From NCBI GenBank assembly GCA_938003835.1, contig CALKXJ010000022.1, positions 1 to 64,000 of the forward strand: a DNA stretch of 64,000 bases, given 5' to 3'. Below, piece after piece: positions 7,601-16,648 of this stretch; the first letter of the stretch is position 1; each line of letters opens with the position of its first letter. Source of the stretch: an uncultured Bryobacteraceae bacterium. Its GTDB lineage: Bacteria; Acidobacteriota; Terriglobia; Bryobacterales; Bryobacteraceae. A program made the position numbers and the translations under genes. The notes under the pieces were generated by a model. That model saw nothing but the letters and a program-made list of their open reading frames with translations, was not told the DNA's origin and ran no database searches.

Positions 7601-10600
7601 CTACGGTACCGTCCAGCTGCCGCGCAACTGCCAGTCCGAAGTCAGATCCATGGCGTCGATGGCATACAGGTAGACGTTTTTCGAGCCCGCAAACGCCGTC
7701 TTGAACTGAATCGACACATCGACATTCAGCGTGGCGCCGGAACCGGCGGCCGCCGAGGTCGATCCCACCAGCCGGCACTGGTTGTTCTCGAGGCTTCCCG
7801 ACGTTCCCGGCGTCAGGGGGCCGAGCCAGGCCGTGCCGGCGTCGTTTCTCAACCAGAGTGTGTTCTCCGAACGGCTGTAGCGCCAGTAGCAGGCGTTGGC
7901 GCCGGTGAGCGAAGTCTGAAACAGCCCGTATACCCACCTGAGCTGCCCGAAGCCGTCCAGATCGCGGAAAGTGAAGCGGAACGTTTGCGAGCCGCCGGAA
8001 CCGCTCGAGGGCGTCACCGAGATCGCCTCGGGCGGCGTCCCGGGAATCGTCCACGTGCCCCGCTGCTGCCAGCCGGAAACCTGACCGGAGCCATCGATCG
8101 CATACAGATAGACGTTCTTGTTGCCGATAAAGGCACTCTTGAAGGCGAGAGCCACATTGAGCTCCAGCGTGGCTCCGGAGGCAAGGGCTGAGGAGCCCGA
8201 GGCGAGCAGCGTGCACTGCGTGTTCTCCACGGTGCCCGAAGAGCCTGCCGTCACCGGCCCCAGCCAGTTATTGTTGGCGTCGTTGCGCAGCCACAGCGTG
8301 TTCTCGCTTCGCCGATAGCGCAGATAGCAGGCGTTAGCGCCGGAAATCGCCGTGTCGAACAGGGCGTAAACCCATTGCAGGTTACTCGCGCCGTCATAAT
8401 CGCGAAACTGGAAACGAAACGTTTGGGAGTTGGCCGAGCCGGACGACGGCGTCACGGAGAGGGCTTCCGGCAAGAAGCCGCCCACCGTCCAGGCGCCGCG
8501 CAACTGCCAGTTCGAGGTGCGATTCGTGGCGTCGATGGCGTTGAGCCAGACGCTCTTGGCGCCCGCAAACTGGCCTTTAAATTCGAAGCGCGCGTTCACC
8601 GTGAGGTGGATGCCGCTGCCGGCTACCGACGAAGCCGAGGCCACCAGCCGGCACTGACTGTTTTCTAGCGTCGAGGAGCTGCCCGGCATCACCGGCCCCA
8701 GCCACCCCGCGCCGTCATCGGTGCGGAGCCAGAGCGTGTTCTCCGCGCGCGTGTAGCGGAGGTAACAGCCGTTGGACTGCACCAGCGAGCTGTGAATCAG
8801 CGCGTAAACCCAGCCGAGCTGTTCGAAGCCGTCCCCGTCGCGGAAGCTGAACTGAAAGCTCTGGGCCGTGCCGGAGCCGCTCGAAGGACTTACGGAAAGC
8901 GCCTCCGGCGCAAAGCCGGCCACCGTCCACGTGCCCCGGAGTGCCCAGCCCGAGTTCAGGCCCATGGCGTCTTCGGCGTTCATGTAGATATTTTTCGTTC
9001 CCCCAAAGGTGCTCTTGAACGTCATCGCCAGGTCGAGCGTCAGGGTCGTGCCCGAGCCCGAGGCGGTTGAAGAAGCTGCCGCCAGTGCGCACTGGCTATT
9101 TTCTAACGTCGAGGAAAGACCCGGCGTGGCCGGTCCCAGCCACCCTGTATCCGCATCGTTGCGCAGCCACAGGGTGTTGTCCGAGCTCCGGTAGCGGACC
9201 CAGCATGAGTTGGCACCGACCGGCAGCTCGTTCCACAATGCGTGAGCCAGTTGCAGGTCCTGATACTGATTGGCATCCGAGTAGGTGAGGCGGAACGTCT
9301 GCGTCACCCCGGTACCCGAGGACGGGCTCACCGAGATGGCCTGGGGCGCGGCGGCAACATAGCCGCGGAGCCGAACCACGAAAGAGTCGACCAAGCCGCC
9401 GTGACTGGTCTGGATGGCGCGCTGGCGCGGGAAGTTGGAAGACTGGGTGACACCGACCAGGTGAATCATCCCGGATGAATCGACGGCGACGGCGGTGGCC
9501 CCGTCGGCCGCGCTGCCGCCCAGGTAGCTGGCCCAGATCAGGCTCCGGCCCGAAGGATTGAGCTGCGCGATGAAAGCATCCTGCACACCCGCATTGGTGC
9601 TCTGGAGCGGATCGATCAGGGAGAGGTTGATCGACGAGGTCTGACCGGCCACGTGGATGATGCCGGCTTGATCGAGCGCGATGCCGTGGGCGTAGTCGGC
9701 TCCGCTGCCGCCGTAATAGGTGCTGAAGAGCAGGCCGTTGCCCGCCGCGTTCAGCCTGGCGATGAAAGCGTCGGCACCGCCGCGGTTCGCGCTCTGGAAA
9801 GCGTTGGCGGTGGGGAAATTCGTCGAGCTGGTGACGCCCGCCACATAGGCAGTTCCCGTCGAATCGACGGCGATCGCCAGCGCCTCCTCCGGCACGCTGC
9901 CGCTGCCGCCCAGGTAGGTGGAGTAAACGAGCTGATTGCCCGCGGCGGAGAGTTTCGCAACGAAAGCGTCCTGCCCCCCGCCGGAGACCGGCTGGAATGC
10001 GCCCGTGACCACCGGAAAGTTGGCCGAGGCGGTGGCCCCCGCCGCGTAGAGCTGTCCGGAGGCGTCCACGGCCACAGCGTTCACTCGATCGTCGCTCTGA
10101 CCGCCCAGAAGCGTACTGTAGAGGCGGCTGCCCCCGGCGCTGAACTTTGCCAGAAACCCGTCCTGACCCCCCGCATTCATCGTCTGGAACGCGCTTAGCG
10201 TGGGAAAGTTCGAAGAGTAGGTTGCACCGCCGACATAGACGTTGCCGGAGGCGTCGACCGCCACCGCCCGGCCCTCGTCCTGGCCGCTGCCGCCCAGGTA
10301 CGTGCTGAAGACGAAGCCAGTCCCGGAAGAGTTCAGCCTGGCGACGAAGGCGTCCCGTCCGCCCGCCAGGGTCCCCTGAGCGGCGGCTTGAACCGGGAAG
10401 TTCGTCGAGGAGGTGGAGCCGGTGAGCACAGGCTGGCCGAGGGCGTCGACCGCCACGGCGAAGGCGCGATCGTCGCCCGAGCCGCCCAGATACGTGGCGA
10501 ATTCGATGGCCGTGCCCGACGCGTTGTAGCGCACCAGGAAGGCTTCCACCCCGCCGGAGCGGCTCCGGAACGCGTTCACGAGGGGGAAGTTGGTCGAGTC

Positions 10601-11347
10601 GGTCCAGCCGGCCACCAGCACCCGGCCGGAGGAGTCCACCGCCAGGGCCGTCGCGTAATCGATCGAGGCGCCGCCGAGGAGAGTCGAGAAGTCGAGTTCC
10701 GGATCGATATGAAGCGCCAGCCTCCGGTCATACGCCTCGACAAAGAAGCCCACCGTGCCGTCTTCGAACAGCCGGAACCCGCCGGCCACCTCGCGTCGCG
10801 CGCCGTTCACCTGTTCCTGGTAGAGCACCGGAGCGCGTTCCCGAAACTCGCCGGCCTCGGTGGCGACCACCAGCGCCCCCTCCTCAATCCGCAGCGAGCG
10901 TGCACCGGCCCAGCGAAAGCGTATGGCCGAGGGGTCCGCCCCCGGGCTGACGATGAACTCCGATTTGAGAGAGCCGCCCTCCGACGCGTAGATCAGATCG
11001 ATTCCCGGATAAAGCTCCCGGTAACGAATGGCGGCGAACGTCGGCAGTCCCGTGCGCCAGGCGCGTGGATCCTCCCCCAGGAGAAAATTCACCCTGCCGG
11101 CCATCTCCTGCTCTCCGACCAGGGCGGCCGGCCTTGCGCCCAGAAAATCGAGCCGCACCAGCTCGCTTTGCCTGAGCAGTTCGACCCCGTCCCGATGAAA
11201 CCGGGCGCGAATCGCTGGCGAGACCGTGAAAAAAGCCCCCGAGCCGTCCGGAACGGGTGCGAAAATCGCCGGAGGCGCGCTCCGGGCTGCCGCCCCGCTC
11301 GAAAGTACCCAAACGATCAAGCTCCAGCCTAAGGCCCGTCGAGACAC
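7601..11347 (-). CDS. Secreted SBBP-repeat protein with four C-terminal tandem modules
   Basis: A 1248-residue exported protein. A signal peptide (about 1-25) precedes an N-terminal beta-rich domain (about 27-230, DUF7948-like) found ahead of SBBP repeats. Residues about 235-680 hold SBBP propeller-type repeats with recurring YSTYLGGSG and AVAVDASGNVYVAG motifs. The last 570 residues are four copies of a roughly 146-residue module starting SVSPSSGSG and ending RGTWTV, each with a conserved Trp-Leu-Arg pattern (TLWLRND) and a paired Cys. The function is unknown; an extracellular adhesive or binding role is inferred. Start GTG at 11347 with AGGAGG 12 bases upstream. Confidence 0.85.
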   Translation of the reverse strand: MSRRALGWSLIVWVLSSGAAARSAPPAIFAPVPDGSGAFFTVSPAIRARFHRDGVELLRQSELVRLDFLGARPAALVGEQEMAGRVNFLLGEDPRAWRTGLPTFAAIRYRELYPGIDLIYASEGGSLKSEFIVSPGADPSAIRFRWAGARSLRIEEGALVVATEAGEFRERAPVLYQEQVNGARREVAGGFRLFEDGTVGFFVEAYDRRLALHIDPELDFSTLLGGASIDYATALAVDSSGRVLVAGWTDSTNFPLVNAFRSRSGGVEAFLVRYNASGTAIEFATYLGGSGDDRAFAVAVDALGQPVLTGSTSSTNFPVQAAAQGTLAGGRDAFVARLNSSGTGFVFSTYLGGSGQDEGRAVAVDASGNVYVGGATYSSNFPTLSAFQTMNAGGQDGFLAKFSAGGSRLYSTLLGGQSDDRVNAVAVDASGQLYAAGATASANFPVVTGAFQPVSGGGQDAFVAKLSAAGNQLVYSTYLGGSGSVPEEALAIAVDSTGTAYVAGVTSSTNFPTANAFQSANRGGADAFIARLNAAGNGLLFSTYYGGSGADYAHGIALDQAGIIHVAGQTSSINLSLIDPLQSTNAGVQDAFIAQLNPSGRSLIWASYLGGSAADGATAVAVDSSGMIHLVGVTQSSNFPRQRAIQTSHGGLVDSFVVRLRGYVAAAPQAISVSPSSGTGVTQTFRLTYSDANQYQDLQLAHALWNELPVGANSCWVRYRSSDNTLWLRNDADTGWLGPATPGLSSTLENSQCALAAASSTASGSGTTLTLDLAMTFKSTFGGTKNIYMNAEDAMGLNSGWALRGTWTVAGFAPEALSVSPSSGSGTAQSFQFSFRDGDGFEQLGWVYALIHSSLVQSNGCYLRYTRAENTLWLRTDDGAGWLGPVMPGSSSTLENSQCRLVASASSVAGSGIHLTVNARFEFKGQFAGAKSVWLNAIDATNRTSNWQLRGAWTVGGFLPEALSVTPSSGSANSQTFRFQFRDYDGASNLQWVYALFDTAISGANACYLRYRRSENTLWLRNDANNNWLGPVTAGSSGTVENTQCTLLASGSSALASGATLELNVALAFKSAFIGNKNVYLYAIDGSGQVSGWQQRGTWTIPGTPPEAISVTPSSGSGGSQTFRFTFRDLDGFGQLRWVYGLFQTSLTGANACYWRYSRSENTLWLRNDAGTAWLGPLTPGTSGSLENNQCRLVGSTSAAAGSGATLNVDVSIQFKTAFAGSKNVYLYAIDAMDLTSDWQLRGSWTVP
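7609..9350 (-). repeat. Four tandem repeats of about 440 bp within the SBBP gene
   Basis: Equivalent points in successive modules occur near 7609, 8049, 8487 and 8928, a period of 438-441 bp (about 146 codons). Copies are clearly related but diverged at the DNA level, so they are protein modules rather than recent duplications. Confidence 0.8.
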
Positions 11348-11422
11348 GTTCCGCAGTCGCCTCCTGAGCCATTGTTCGGATCAGTGGCGGCGCGGCTTTA
11401 GGGGGAACCGCTGCGGCGTCGC

Positions 11423-12328
11423 TTAAACTGGCGGCGGATAAAGCAGGCGCCCCTGCCGCTCGGTCCGGGCCCGGAAGAGATGGCCCTCGATCGAGGTGAC
11501 GTAGAGCGTTCGGAGATCGGCGTCCCCGAAGGTGCAGTTGGTGGGCTTCGAACAGGGCACCGGGTGCTGCTCGAGGATGCGGCCGTCGGGCGCGAAGACA
11601 TAGATCATGGGTCCGGGCCCGCCCTCGTCGGTACCGGCGGTGGCGATGATGTTGCCCTCCGTGTCCAGGCACATGCCGTCGATACCGCGCCAGGCGCCGA
11701 AATCATGCAAGATCTCCGGCTCGCCGAGCGTTGAATCTTCGCGCACCGGGTAGGCGCGCAACTGGCGCTTCTCTTCCGGCAGGCGCCCGCTCTGCGCCAC
11801 GAAGAGCGTCTTGTAATCGAGCGAGAAAAGGATCCCGTTGGGACGCGTCGTGTCGAAGGTGACCCGGTGGATCGTCCAGGAGCCGTCAGGCTGCGGGTCC
11901 AGCCGGTAGACCGACTCGTGATCGAGCTCCATCAGCGACCGGTCGCGGCTCCACGGCCCGGCAGCCCCTTCGTACCAGGGATCCGTGAACCAGATGCGGC
12001 CCTCGAGATCGATCGCCAGGTCGTTGGGCAGGTTCAGGCGCTTGCCTTGATAGCGGTCCGCCAGCACCGTAACGCCCCCGTCCGCCTCGAAGCGCACCAC
12101 CGCCCGGCCGCCTCCCTGGCAACCGTAGAGGGTTCCGTCGCGGTCGAACATCAGGCCGTTGGTGTAGTTGGTGTTCTCGCGCCAGACCTCGGCCCGCCGG
12201 GCGGCCGGGTCCCATCGCAGGATCCGGCAGGCGTGGATCTGCGTGAACAGCAGGCCTGTACCGTCCCAGGCCGGCCCCTCGGAGACGCCCCCGTAGGGCT
12301 CGACCAGCAACTCGAAGTTCCAGCTCAA
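11423..12328 (-). CDS. SMP-30/gluconolactonase-like six-bladed propeller protein
   Basis: A 301-residue protein of the SMP-30/gluconolaconase/LRE family, which hydrolyses sugar lactones with one divalent metal. Expected metal and active-site positions are visible: Glu17 in SEGPAW, Asn102 in LPNDLAID, an Asn in RPNGILFS (near 164), and an Asp in GIDGMCLD (near 219). No signal peptide, so probably cytoplasmic. The start is TTG at 12328, with AAGGAG six bases upstream and a TATAAT at 12360-12355. The downstream SBBP gene begins 75 bases later on the same strand, but a shared function is not evident. The substrate is unknown; sugar acid lactones are likely given the surrounding carbohydrate genes. 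Confidence 0.83.
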   Translation of the reverse strand: MSWNFELLVEPYGGVSEGPAWDGTGLLFTQIHACRILRWDPAARRAEVWRENTNYTNGLMFDRDGTLYGCQGGGRAVVRFEADGGVTVLADRYQGKRLNLPNDLAIDLEGRIWFTDPWYEGAAGPWSRDRSLMELDHESVYRLDPQPDGSWTIHRVTFDTTRPNGILFSLDYKTLFVAQSGRLPEEKRQLRAYPVREDSTLGEPEILHDFGAWRGIDGMCLDTEGNIIATAGTDEGGPGPMIYVFAPDGRILEQHPVPCSKPTNCTFGDADLRTLYVTSIEGHLFRARTERQGRLLYPPPV

Positions 12329-12354
12329 CGTCGGCTCCTTTGAACGAAGTCTCC

Positions 12355-12360
12355 ATTATA
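12355..12360 (-). promoter_or_regulatory. -10 box TATAAT for the SMP-30-like gene
   Basis: A perfect TATAAT on the minus strand, 26 bases before the TTG start, with a ribosome binding site between them. It lies only about 20 bp from the divergent -10 box of the M28 peptidase gene. Confidence 0.5.
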
Positions 12361-12379
12361 GGAGGCCGGCGCTTTATAC

Positions 12380-12385
12380 GATACT
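12380..12385 (+). promoter_or_regulatory. -10 box GATACT for the M28 peptidase gene
   Basis: GATACT (overlapping TACGAT at 12377-12382) ends 7 bases before ATG 12393. No ribosome binding site fits between them. This spacing predicts a leaderless transcript. Confidence 0.4.
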
Positions 12386-12392
12386 CGTGGTG

Positions 12393-14048
12393 ATGAAACC
12401 GATTGTGACGGTACTGTTATCCGGCCTGTTGCTGCTGGGCTGTACGAGAAAGCCTTCGCGAGATGCCGAGGCGGCTGCGGCATCCATCAACGCCGAAGCG
12501 ATTCTCGATCACATCCGAGTGCTCGCCTCCGACGAGTTCGAAGGGCGCCTCCCGGGGACAAAGGGCGAGGAGTTGACCGTCGCCTACCTGACGAAACAGT
12601 TCGAGGAGATGGGCCTCGAGCCCGGCGGCCCCGAAGGCTCCTGGACGCAAGCGGTGCCGCTCGTGGGCTACCGGGGCGAGCCGCGCGCGGAGCTGGTGGC
12701 GGGCGGTCGCAAAATCGCTTTGAAGTATCTGGACGACTACGTCGCCGTCGCCCCGCGCCTGGAACCCCTCGCGGTCATCGAGAATTCTCCGGTGGTCTTT
12801 GTGGGCTATGGCGTGGTCGCTCCGGAATACGATTGGGACGATTTCAAGGACGTCGATGTCCGCGGCAAGACCATACTCATGCTGATCAACGACCCGGCCG
12901 TGCCGGATCCGGCCGACCCCGCCCGGCTCGACGAGCGCCTCTTCAAGGGCCGCGCGATGACCTACTACGGCCGCTGGACGTACAAGTATGAGATCGCGGC
13001 GGAAAAAGGGGCCGCGGCCGCGATCATCGTTCATGAGACCGGCCCGGCCGGCTACCCCTGGGAAGTGGTCCGCAACAGCTGGGGCGGGGAGAATTTCGCC
13101 ATCGCCGGCGCGGCTGGGCCGCAGGTGGCCCTCCAAGGCTGGATCACCCGGGAGAAGACCCGGGAGCTCATGGCCGCCTCCGGCCTCGATTTCGACGCCC
13201 TCAAACAAGCAGCCATCCGGCGCGACTTTCGCCCCGTGGCGCTTCCGGCGCGCGCGACGTTTCGCATCAAGAACAGGCTGCGTGAGGTCGCCTCGCGCAA
13301 CGTGATTGCGCGGCTCAAAGGCGCGCAGAGGCCCGAAGAGTGCGTCCTCTACACCTCTCACTGGGATCATCTCGGTCGTGATGCTTCGCTCGAGGGCGAC
13401 CAGATCTTCAACGGCGCCGTGGACAACGCCTCCGGCGTGGCGATTCTGCTCGAGATCGCCCGCGCCTTCACGCGTCTGGAGCCCAAGCCTGCGCGCACCG
13501 TGCTTTTCGCCGCTGTCACGGCAGAGGAGCAAGGCCTGCTGGGGGCCAAGTACCTGGCCCAACACCCGGTCTGCCCGCTCGAGAAGACGCTCGCCAATAT
13601 CAATATCGACGGCATGAACCCGTGGGGCCGCACGCGCGACTTCGTGGTGGTGGGCTTGGGCAACACGACGCTCGACGAGCTGGCCGAAGAGCTCGCCCGC
13701 CGCCAGGGGCGGGTGGTCAAACCGGATGCAGAACCCGAGAAAGGCTTCTTCTATCGGGCCGACCATTTCGAATTCGCCAAGAAGGGCGTGCCCGCTTTTT
13801 ACAGTCACGCCGGGACCGACTTTCTCGGCAAGCCGCCCGGCTATGGCGAGGCCAGGCGGAAGGAGTTCACCGAGCGCGACTATCACAAGCCGAGCGATGA
13901 GATCAAGCCCGATTGGGATCTGGCGGGGGCCGTCGAGGATGCCCGCCTGCTCCTGCTGCTCGGTTACCGCGTGGCGCAAGCCGAGAAATGGCCGGAGTGG
14001 AAGCCGGGCACGGAGTTCCGCGCCCGGCGGGAGGCGATGCTGCGCTGA
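12393..14048 (+). CDS. M28 family zinc aminopeptidase, lipoprotein
   Basis: A 551-residue exported metallopeptidase. The N-terminus has a lipoprotein signal with lipobox LLLG-Cys17, so it is probably membrane-anchored in the periplasm. A PA-like insert (about 130-290) precedes the catalytic domain. M28 metal ligands and catalytic residues are visible in order: His in SHWDHLG, bridging Asp in NGAVDNASG, Glu pair in TAEEQGLLG, Asp in NINIDG, and His in RDYHKPSDE. The family releases N-terminal amino acids or acts on small peptides; the substrate is unknown. ATG 12393 is chosen over GTG 12387 because of the lipobox geometry. The stop abuts the sulfatase ATG, so the two are translationally coupled. 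Confidence 0.9.
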   Translation: MKPIVTVLLSGLLLLGCTRKPSRDAEAAAASINAEAILDHIRVLASDEFEGRLPGTKGEELTVAYLTKQFEEMGLEPGGPEGSWTQAVPLVGYRGEPRAELVAGGRKIALKYLDDYVAVAPRLEPLAVIENSPVVFVGYGVVAPEYDWDDFKDVDVRGKTILMLINDPAVPDPADPARLDERLFKGRAMTYYGRWTYKYEIAAEKGAAAAIIVHETGPAGYPWEVVRNSWGGENFAIAGAAGPQVALQGWITREKTRELMAASGLDFDALKQAAIRRDFRPVALPARATFRIKNRLREVASRNVIARLKGAQRPEECVLYTSHWDHLGRDASLEGDQIFNGAVDNASGVAILLEIARAFTRLEPKPARTVLFAAVTAEEQGLLGAKYLAQHPVCPLEKTLANINIDGMNPWGRTRDFVVVGLGNTTLDELAEELARRQGRVVKPDAEPEKGFFYRADHFEFAKKGVPAFYSHAGTDFLGKPPGYGEARRKEFTERDYHKPSDEIKPDWDLAGAVEDARLLLLLGYRVAQAEKWPEWKPGTEFRARREAMLR

Positions 14049-15392
14049 ATGAACCGCCGGAGCTTTCTGGGCCGGGTAAGTGCCCTCGGCTGGGTGCGCC
14101 GCGCGGCCGGCCGGCGCCAGGCCCGTCCGCCCTCAATCCTCGTGGTGCTGGCCGATGGATGGCGGGCTCAGGCGCTCGAAGCAGCCGGCGATGCGAACCT
14201 GAAGGCGCCGAATCTCGAAGGGCTCCTCCGAACCGGCGTCTTCTTCAGTCGCAGCTACACCGCGAATCCGGCCTGCGCGCCGGCGCGCGCGGCGCTCCTC
14301 ACCGGGCGATATCCCCACGCCTGCCGTGTTCTCGCCGACGGCCAGCCCTTGCCTGCCGACGAGCGGACCCTGGGTGAGCTGTTCGCCGAGGCCGGTTACA
14401 TGACCGGTTACATCGGCAAATGGGCCCTGGACGGCGCCGAGGAGCCCGGCTTCGTTCCTCCGGGGCCGCGCCGGCGCGGCTTCGCCTTCTGGGCGGCTTT
14501 CAACCGCGGGCACCGGTACTTCGATTCGGTTTACTTTCGCGACAGCCCGGAGCCCAAACGCGCGCCAGGCTTTGAGCCCGACTATCAGACGCGTCTGGCC
14601 TGCGACTTCATCCGCGAGCATGCTTCCCGGCCCTTCTTCCTCGTCGTATCGTGGGGCCCCCCGCACCCTCCCCGCACGCCGCCGCCGCCCTTTGCCCAGC
14701 TCTATGATCCGGCGCGGCTGCGCCTGCGGGCGAACGTTCCAGGCGGCGCCGCCGCCGAGGCACGCCAGGCGCTGGCCGGCTATTACGGGCTCTGTTCGGC
14801 GCTGGACGCCTGCCTGGGCCAGATCCTCGAAGTGCTCGAGGCGACAGGCGCGGCGGAGGACACCGTCGTCGTTTTCACGTCGGACCACGGGGAGATGCTC
14901 GGCTCCCACGGCCTGGATCTGGCCGAGGCGCCGTTCGAAGAGGCGGTCCGCGTGCCGCTGGTGATCCGCTACCCGAGGGCCGCACGCGGAGGCCGCCGCG
15001 TCGACTCGTTCGCAACCGGCGTCGACCTGGCTCCCACCCTGCTGGCCCTGGCAGGCCTGGAACCGGGGGAGGGCATGCAGGGACGCGACCTATCGGCCTA
15101 TCTGCTCTCGGGCGAGGGCCCGCGTGCCGAAGCCGTCTACGCCCACGGGCGCCTGGGAACGCCCGCGGAGTGGCGCTTGCTGGTGCGCGGTCTGGATAAA
15201 GTTGTCGTGGATCGCGAGCTCCGTGTCACGCACCTCTTCAATCTCGGCCAGGATCCCTACGAGCGGCGGAACCTGGCTTTCGAGCCAGCGCAGGCGCGCC
15301 GGCGCGACGAGATGACCGCCATCCTGCGGGACCGCATGCGGCGCCTCGGGGATCGCGTGCTGCCGAGCGGCTTGCGGCTCCGCACGGGCTGA
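14049..15392 (+). CDS. Exported sulfatase (type I, formylglycine-dependent)
   Basis: A 447-residue arylsulfatase-family enzyme. The modification motif C-x-P-x-R is present as CAPAR (Cys76, Pro78, Arg80) followed by LLTGRYPH, and the second metal site TSDHGEM is intact. At the first metal site the usual Asp-Asp pair is Asp-Gly (VVLADGWRAQ), a variation also seen as Asp-Gln in many sulfatases. The N-terminus starts MNRRSFLGRV, a twin-arginine-like export signal, though it is short and weakly hydrophobic. The start codon directly follows the peptidase stop, so it shares that operon. The substrate is probably a sulfated glycan, but this is not shown. No formylglycine-generating enzyme lies in the window. 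Confidence 0.87.
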   Translation: MNRRSFLGRVSALGWVRRAAGRRQARPPSILVVLADGWRAQALEAAGDANLKAPNLEGLLRTGVFFSRSYTANPACAPARAALLTGRYPHACRVLADGQPLPADERTLGELFAEAGYMTGYIGKWALDGAEEPGFVPPGPRRRGFAFWAAFNRGHRYFDSVYFRDSPEPKRAPGFEPDYQTRLACDFIREHASRPFFLVVSWGPPHPPRTPPPPFAQLYDPARLRLRANVPGGAAAEARQALAGYYGLCSALDACLGQILEVLEATGAAEDTVVVFTSDHGEMLGSHGLDLAEAPFEEAVRVPLVIRYPRAARGGRRVDSFATGVDLAPTLLALAGLEPGEGMQGRDLSAYLLSGEGPRAEAVYAHGRLGTPAEWRLLVRGLDKVVVDRELRVTHLFNLGQDPYERRNLAFEPAQARRRDEMTAILRDRMRRLGDRVLPSGLRLRTG

Positions 15393-15430
15393 GGCGATGG
15401 CGGGACCCGAGGTCCTGCTTGCCGGGCCGC

Positions 15431-15436
15431 TATAAT
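15431..15436 (+). promoter_or_regulatory. -10 box TATAAT upstream of nadD
   Basis: A perfect TATAAT 61 bases before the proposed TTG start of nadD. No matching -35 was recognised. Confidence 0.4.
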
Positions 15437-15497
15437 AAACCCTTCCGTAACAGAAGTCCGACTCCGGAAGCGGATTCGGCATGAGGCCCGGCCAGCT

Positions 15498-16064
15498 TTG
15501 CGAGTGGCGATTTTCGGCGGCACCTTCGATCCCATCCACCAGGCCCATCTGACCGTCGCCCGTGAGGCGGCCCGCGCCCTCGACCTCGATCAGGTGCTGC
15601 TGGTACCGGCCGCCAACCCTCCGCACAAAACGGGCGCGACCGAGGCGCCTTACGAGGACCGCTACCGGATGGTCGAGCTGGCCTGCGAAGGCGAGCAGCG
15701 CCTGGTGCCCTCGCGGCTCGAGGCGGGCACGGGCAAGAGCTACTCGATCGAGACGGTGGAACGGCTCCGCGCGCAGCTGGCGCCGGAAGACGAGATCTTT
15801 TTCCTCATCGGGGCAGACGCCTTCGCCGAGATCACCACCTGGCACCGCTGGCAAGACCTCATTCGCGCGGTGGATTTCATCGTCGTCACGCGCCCCGGCC
15901 ATGACTACCAGATCCCGCCTGGGGCGAGGGTCCATCGCCTGGAGACCCTCGCCCTGCCGATCTCCTCTTCCGAGATCCGCGAGAAACTGGCGGCCGGTCT
16001 GGAGCCGGCGGAACTGCCGCCCAAAGTGCTCGACTACATCCGGACCCGCGGCCTTTACCGCTAG
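15498..16064 (+). CDS. nadD: Nicotinate-nucleotide adenylyltransferase
   Basis: A 188-residue cytoplasmic enzyme that makes nicotinate adenine dinucleotide from nicotinate mononucleotide and ATP in NAD synthesis. The nucleotidyltransferase motif GGTFDPIHQAH is at residues 8-18 and the C-terminal ISSSEIR motif near 155-161; the length matches the family. The start is ambiguous: TTG 15498 (used here) or GTG 15504, both directly before the conserved AIFGGTF; an ATG at 15481 is out of frame. It stands between the sulfatase and a convergent RidA-like gene, whose stop is 3 bases away, so it is probably monocistronic from the TATAAT upstream. Confidence 0.93.
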   Translation: MRVAIFGGTFDPIHQAHLTVAREAARALDLDQVLLVPAANPPHKTGATEAPYEDRYRMVELACEGEQRLVPSRLEAGTGKSYSIETVERLRAQLAPEDEIFFLIGADAFAEITTWHRWQDLIRAVDFIVVTRPGHDYQIPPGARVHRLETLALPISSSEIREKLAAGLEPAELPPKVLDYIRTRGLYR

Positions 16065-16067
16065 CTT

Positions 16068-16511
16068 TCAGATGTAGGCGATGACGTCAATCTCCACCAG
16101 CGAATTGCCGGGGATGCCCCCCGCGCATGCGACCGTGGTGCGCACCGGCGGCTCGGGCCCGAAGCGGCCGCGGAAGACCTCGTTCATGGCCTGGTAGTCG
16201 GCCAGGCTGTTCAGATAGACGTTACACTTGAGCACCTTCTCCATCGAGGAGCCGGCGTTGATCAACTCCTTTTCGATCTCGTCGAGCACGTGCTTGGTGT
16301 GGGCTTTGATATCGCCCTCGAAGTGCGCGCCTTTGCCTGCGATGAACAGCAGATTGCCGTAACTGACGGCGCTAGAGAACAGCGGCGTCTGCTTGGGCTT
16401 CTCGCCCCGGTAGTGCACCTTCTTGACGGGCTTGGCCTGGGCCTGGCTCGCTCCGGCGCCGGCCAGCGCACCGGCGGCCACCTTGAGCATCGTGCGGCGA
16501 TTCCTCTTCAT
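16068..16511 (-). CDS. Exported RidA-family protein
   Basis: A 147-residue protein of the RidA/YjgF/UK114 family. Members hydrolyse reactive enamine or imine intermediates or have related deaminase roles. The C-terminal signature is present: an Arg in PPVRTTVACAGG, and LVEIDVIAYI. The N-terminus MKRNRRTMLKVAAGALAGAG followed by SQAQA resembles a twin-arginine signal, which is unusual for a family normally found in the cytosol. GAGGAGG sits four bases before the ATG at 16511. It may belong to the exported RidA-like subgroups used in catabolism of secreted substrates rather than housekeeping imine removal. Confidence 0.82.
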   Translation of the reverse strand: MKRNRRTMLKVAAGALAGAGASQAQAKPVKKVHYRGEKPKQTPLFSSAVSYGNLLFIAGKGAHFEGDIKAHTKHVLDEIEKELINAGSSMEKVLKCNVYLNSLADYQAMNEVFRGRFGPEPPVRTTVACAGGIPGNSLVEIDVIAYI

Positions 16512-16648
16512 TCATCCTCCTCAGATTCGCTTCCGTGGTGCCGTTGGAACGGCTTTTTCATGGTACAGCGCAGCCCGGAAAGCGCCGCTCCGACGCGGTA
16601 TACTCTGAGGAAAAGTTTCAGGCACATCCGGGAGGGATTCTCTTCGAC

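Noticed and set aside
10000-10700. Regularly spaced repeat pattern that could suggest a CRISPR
   Set aside because: The spacing follows protein SBBP repeats in one frame; copies are diverged and there are no short identical repeats or cas genes.
14049-15392. Sulfatase inactive because of Asp-Gly in place of Asp-Asp
   Set aside because: Other sulfatases vary at the second position, and CAPAR and SDHGE are intact, so inactivity is not shown.
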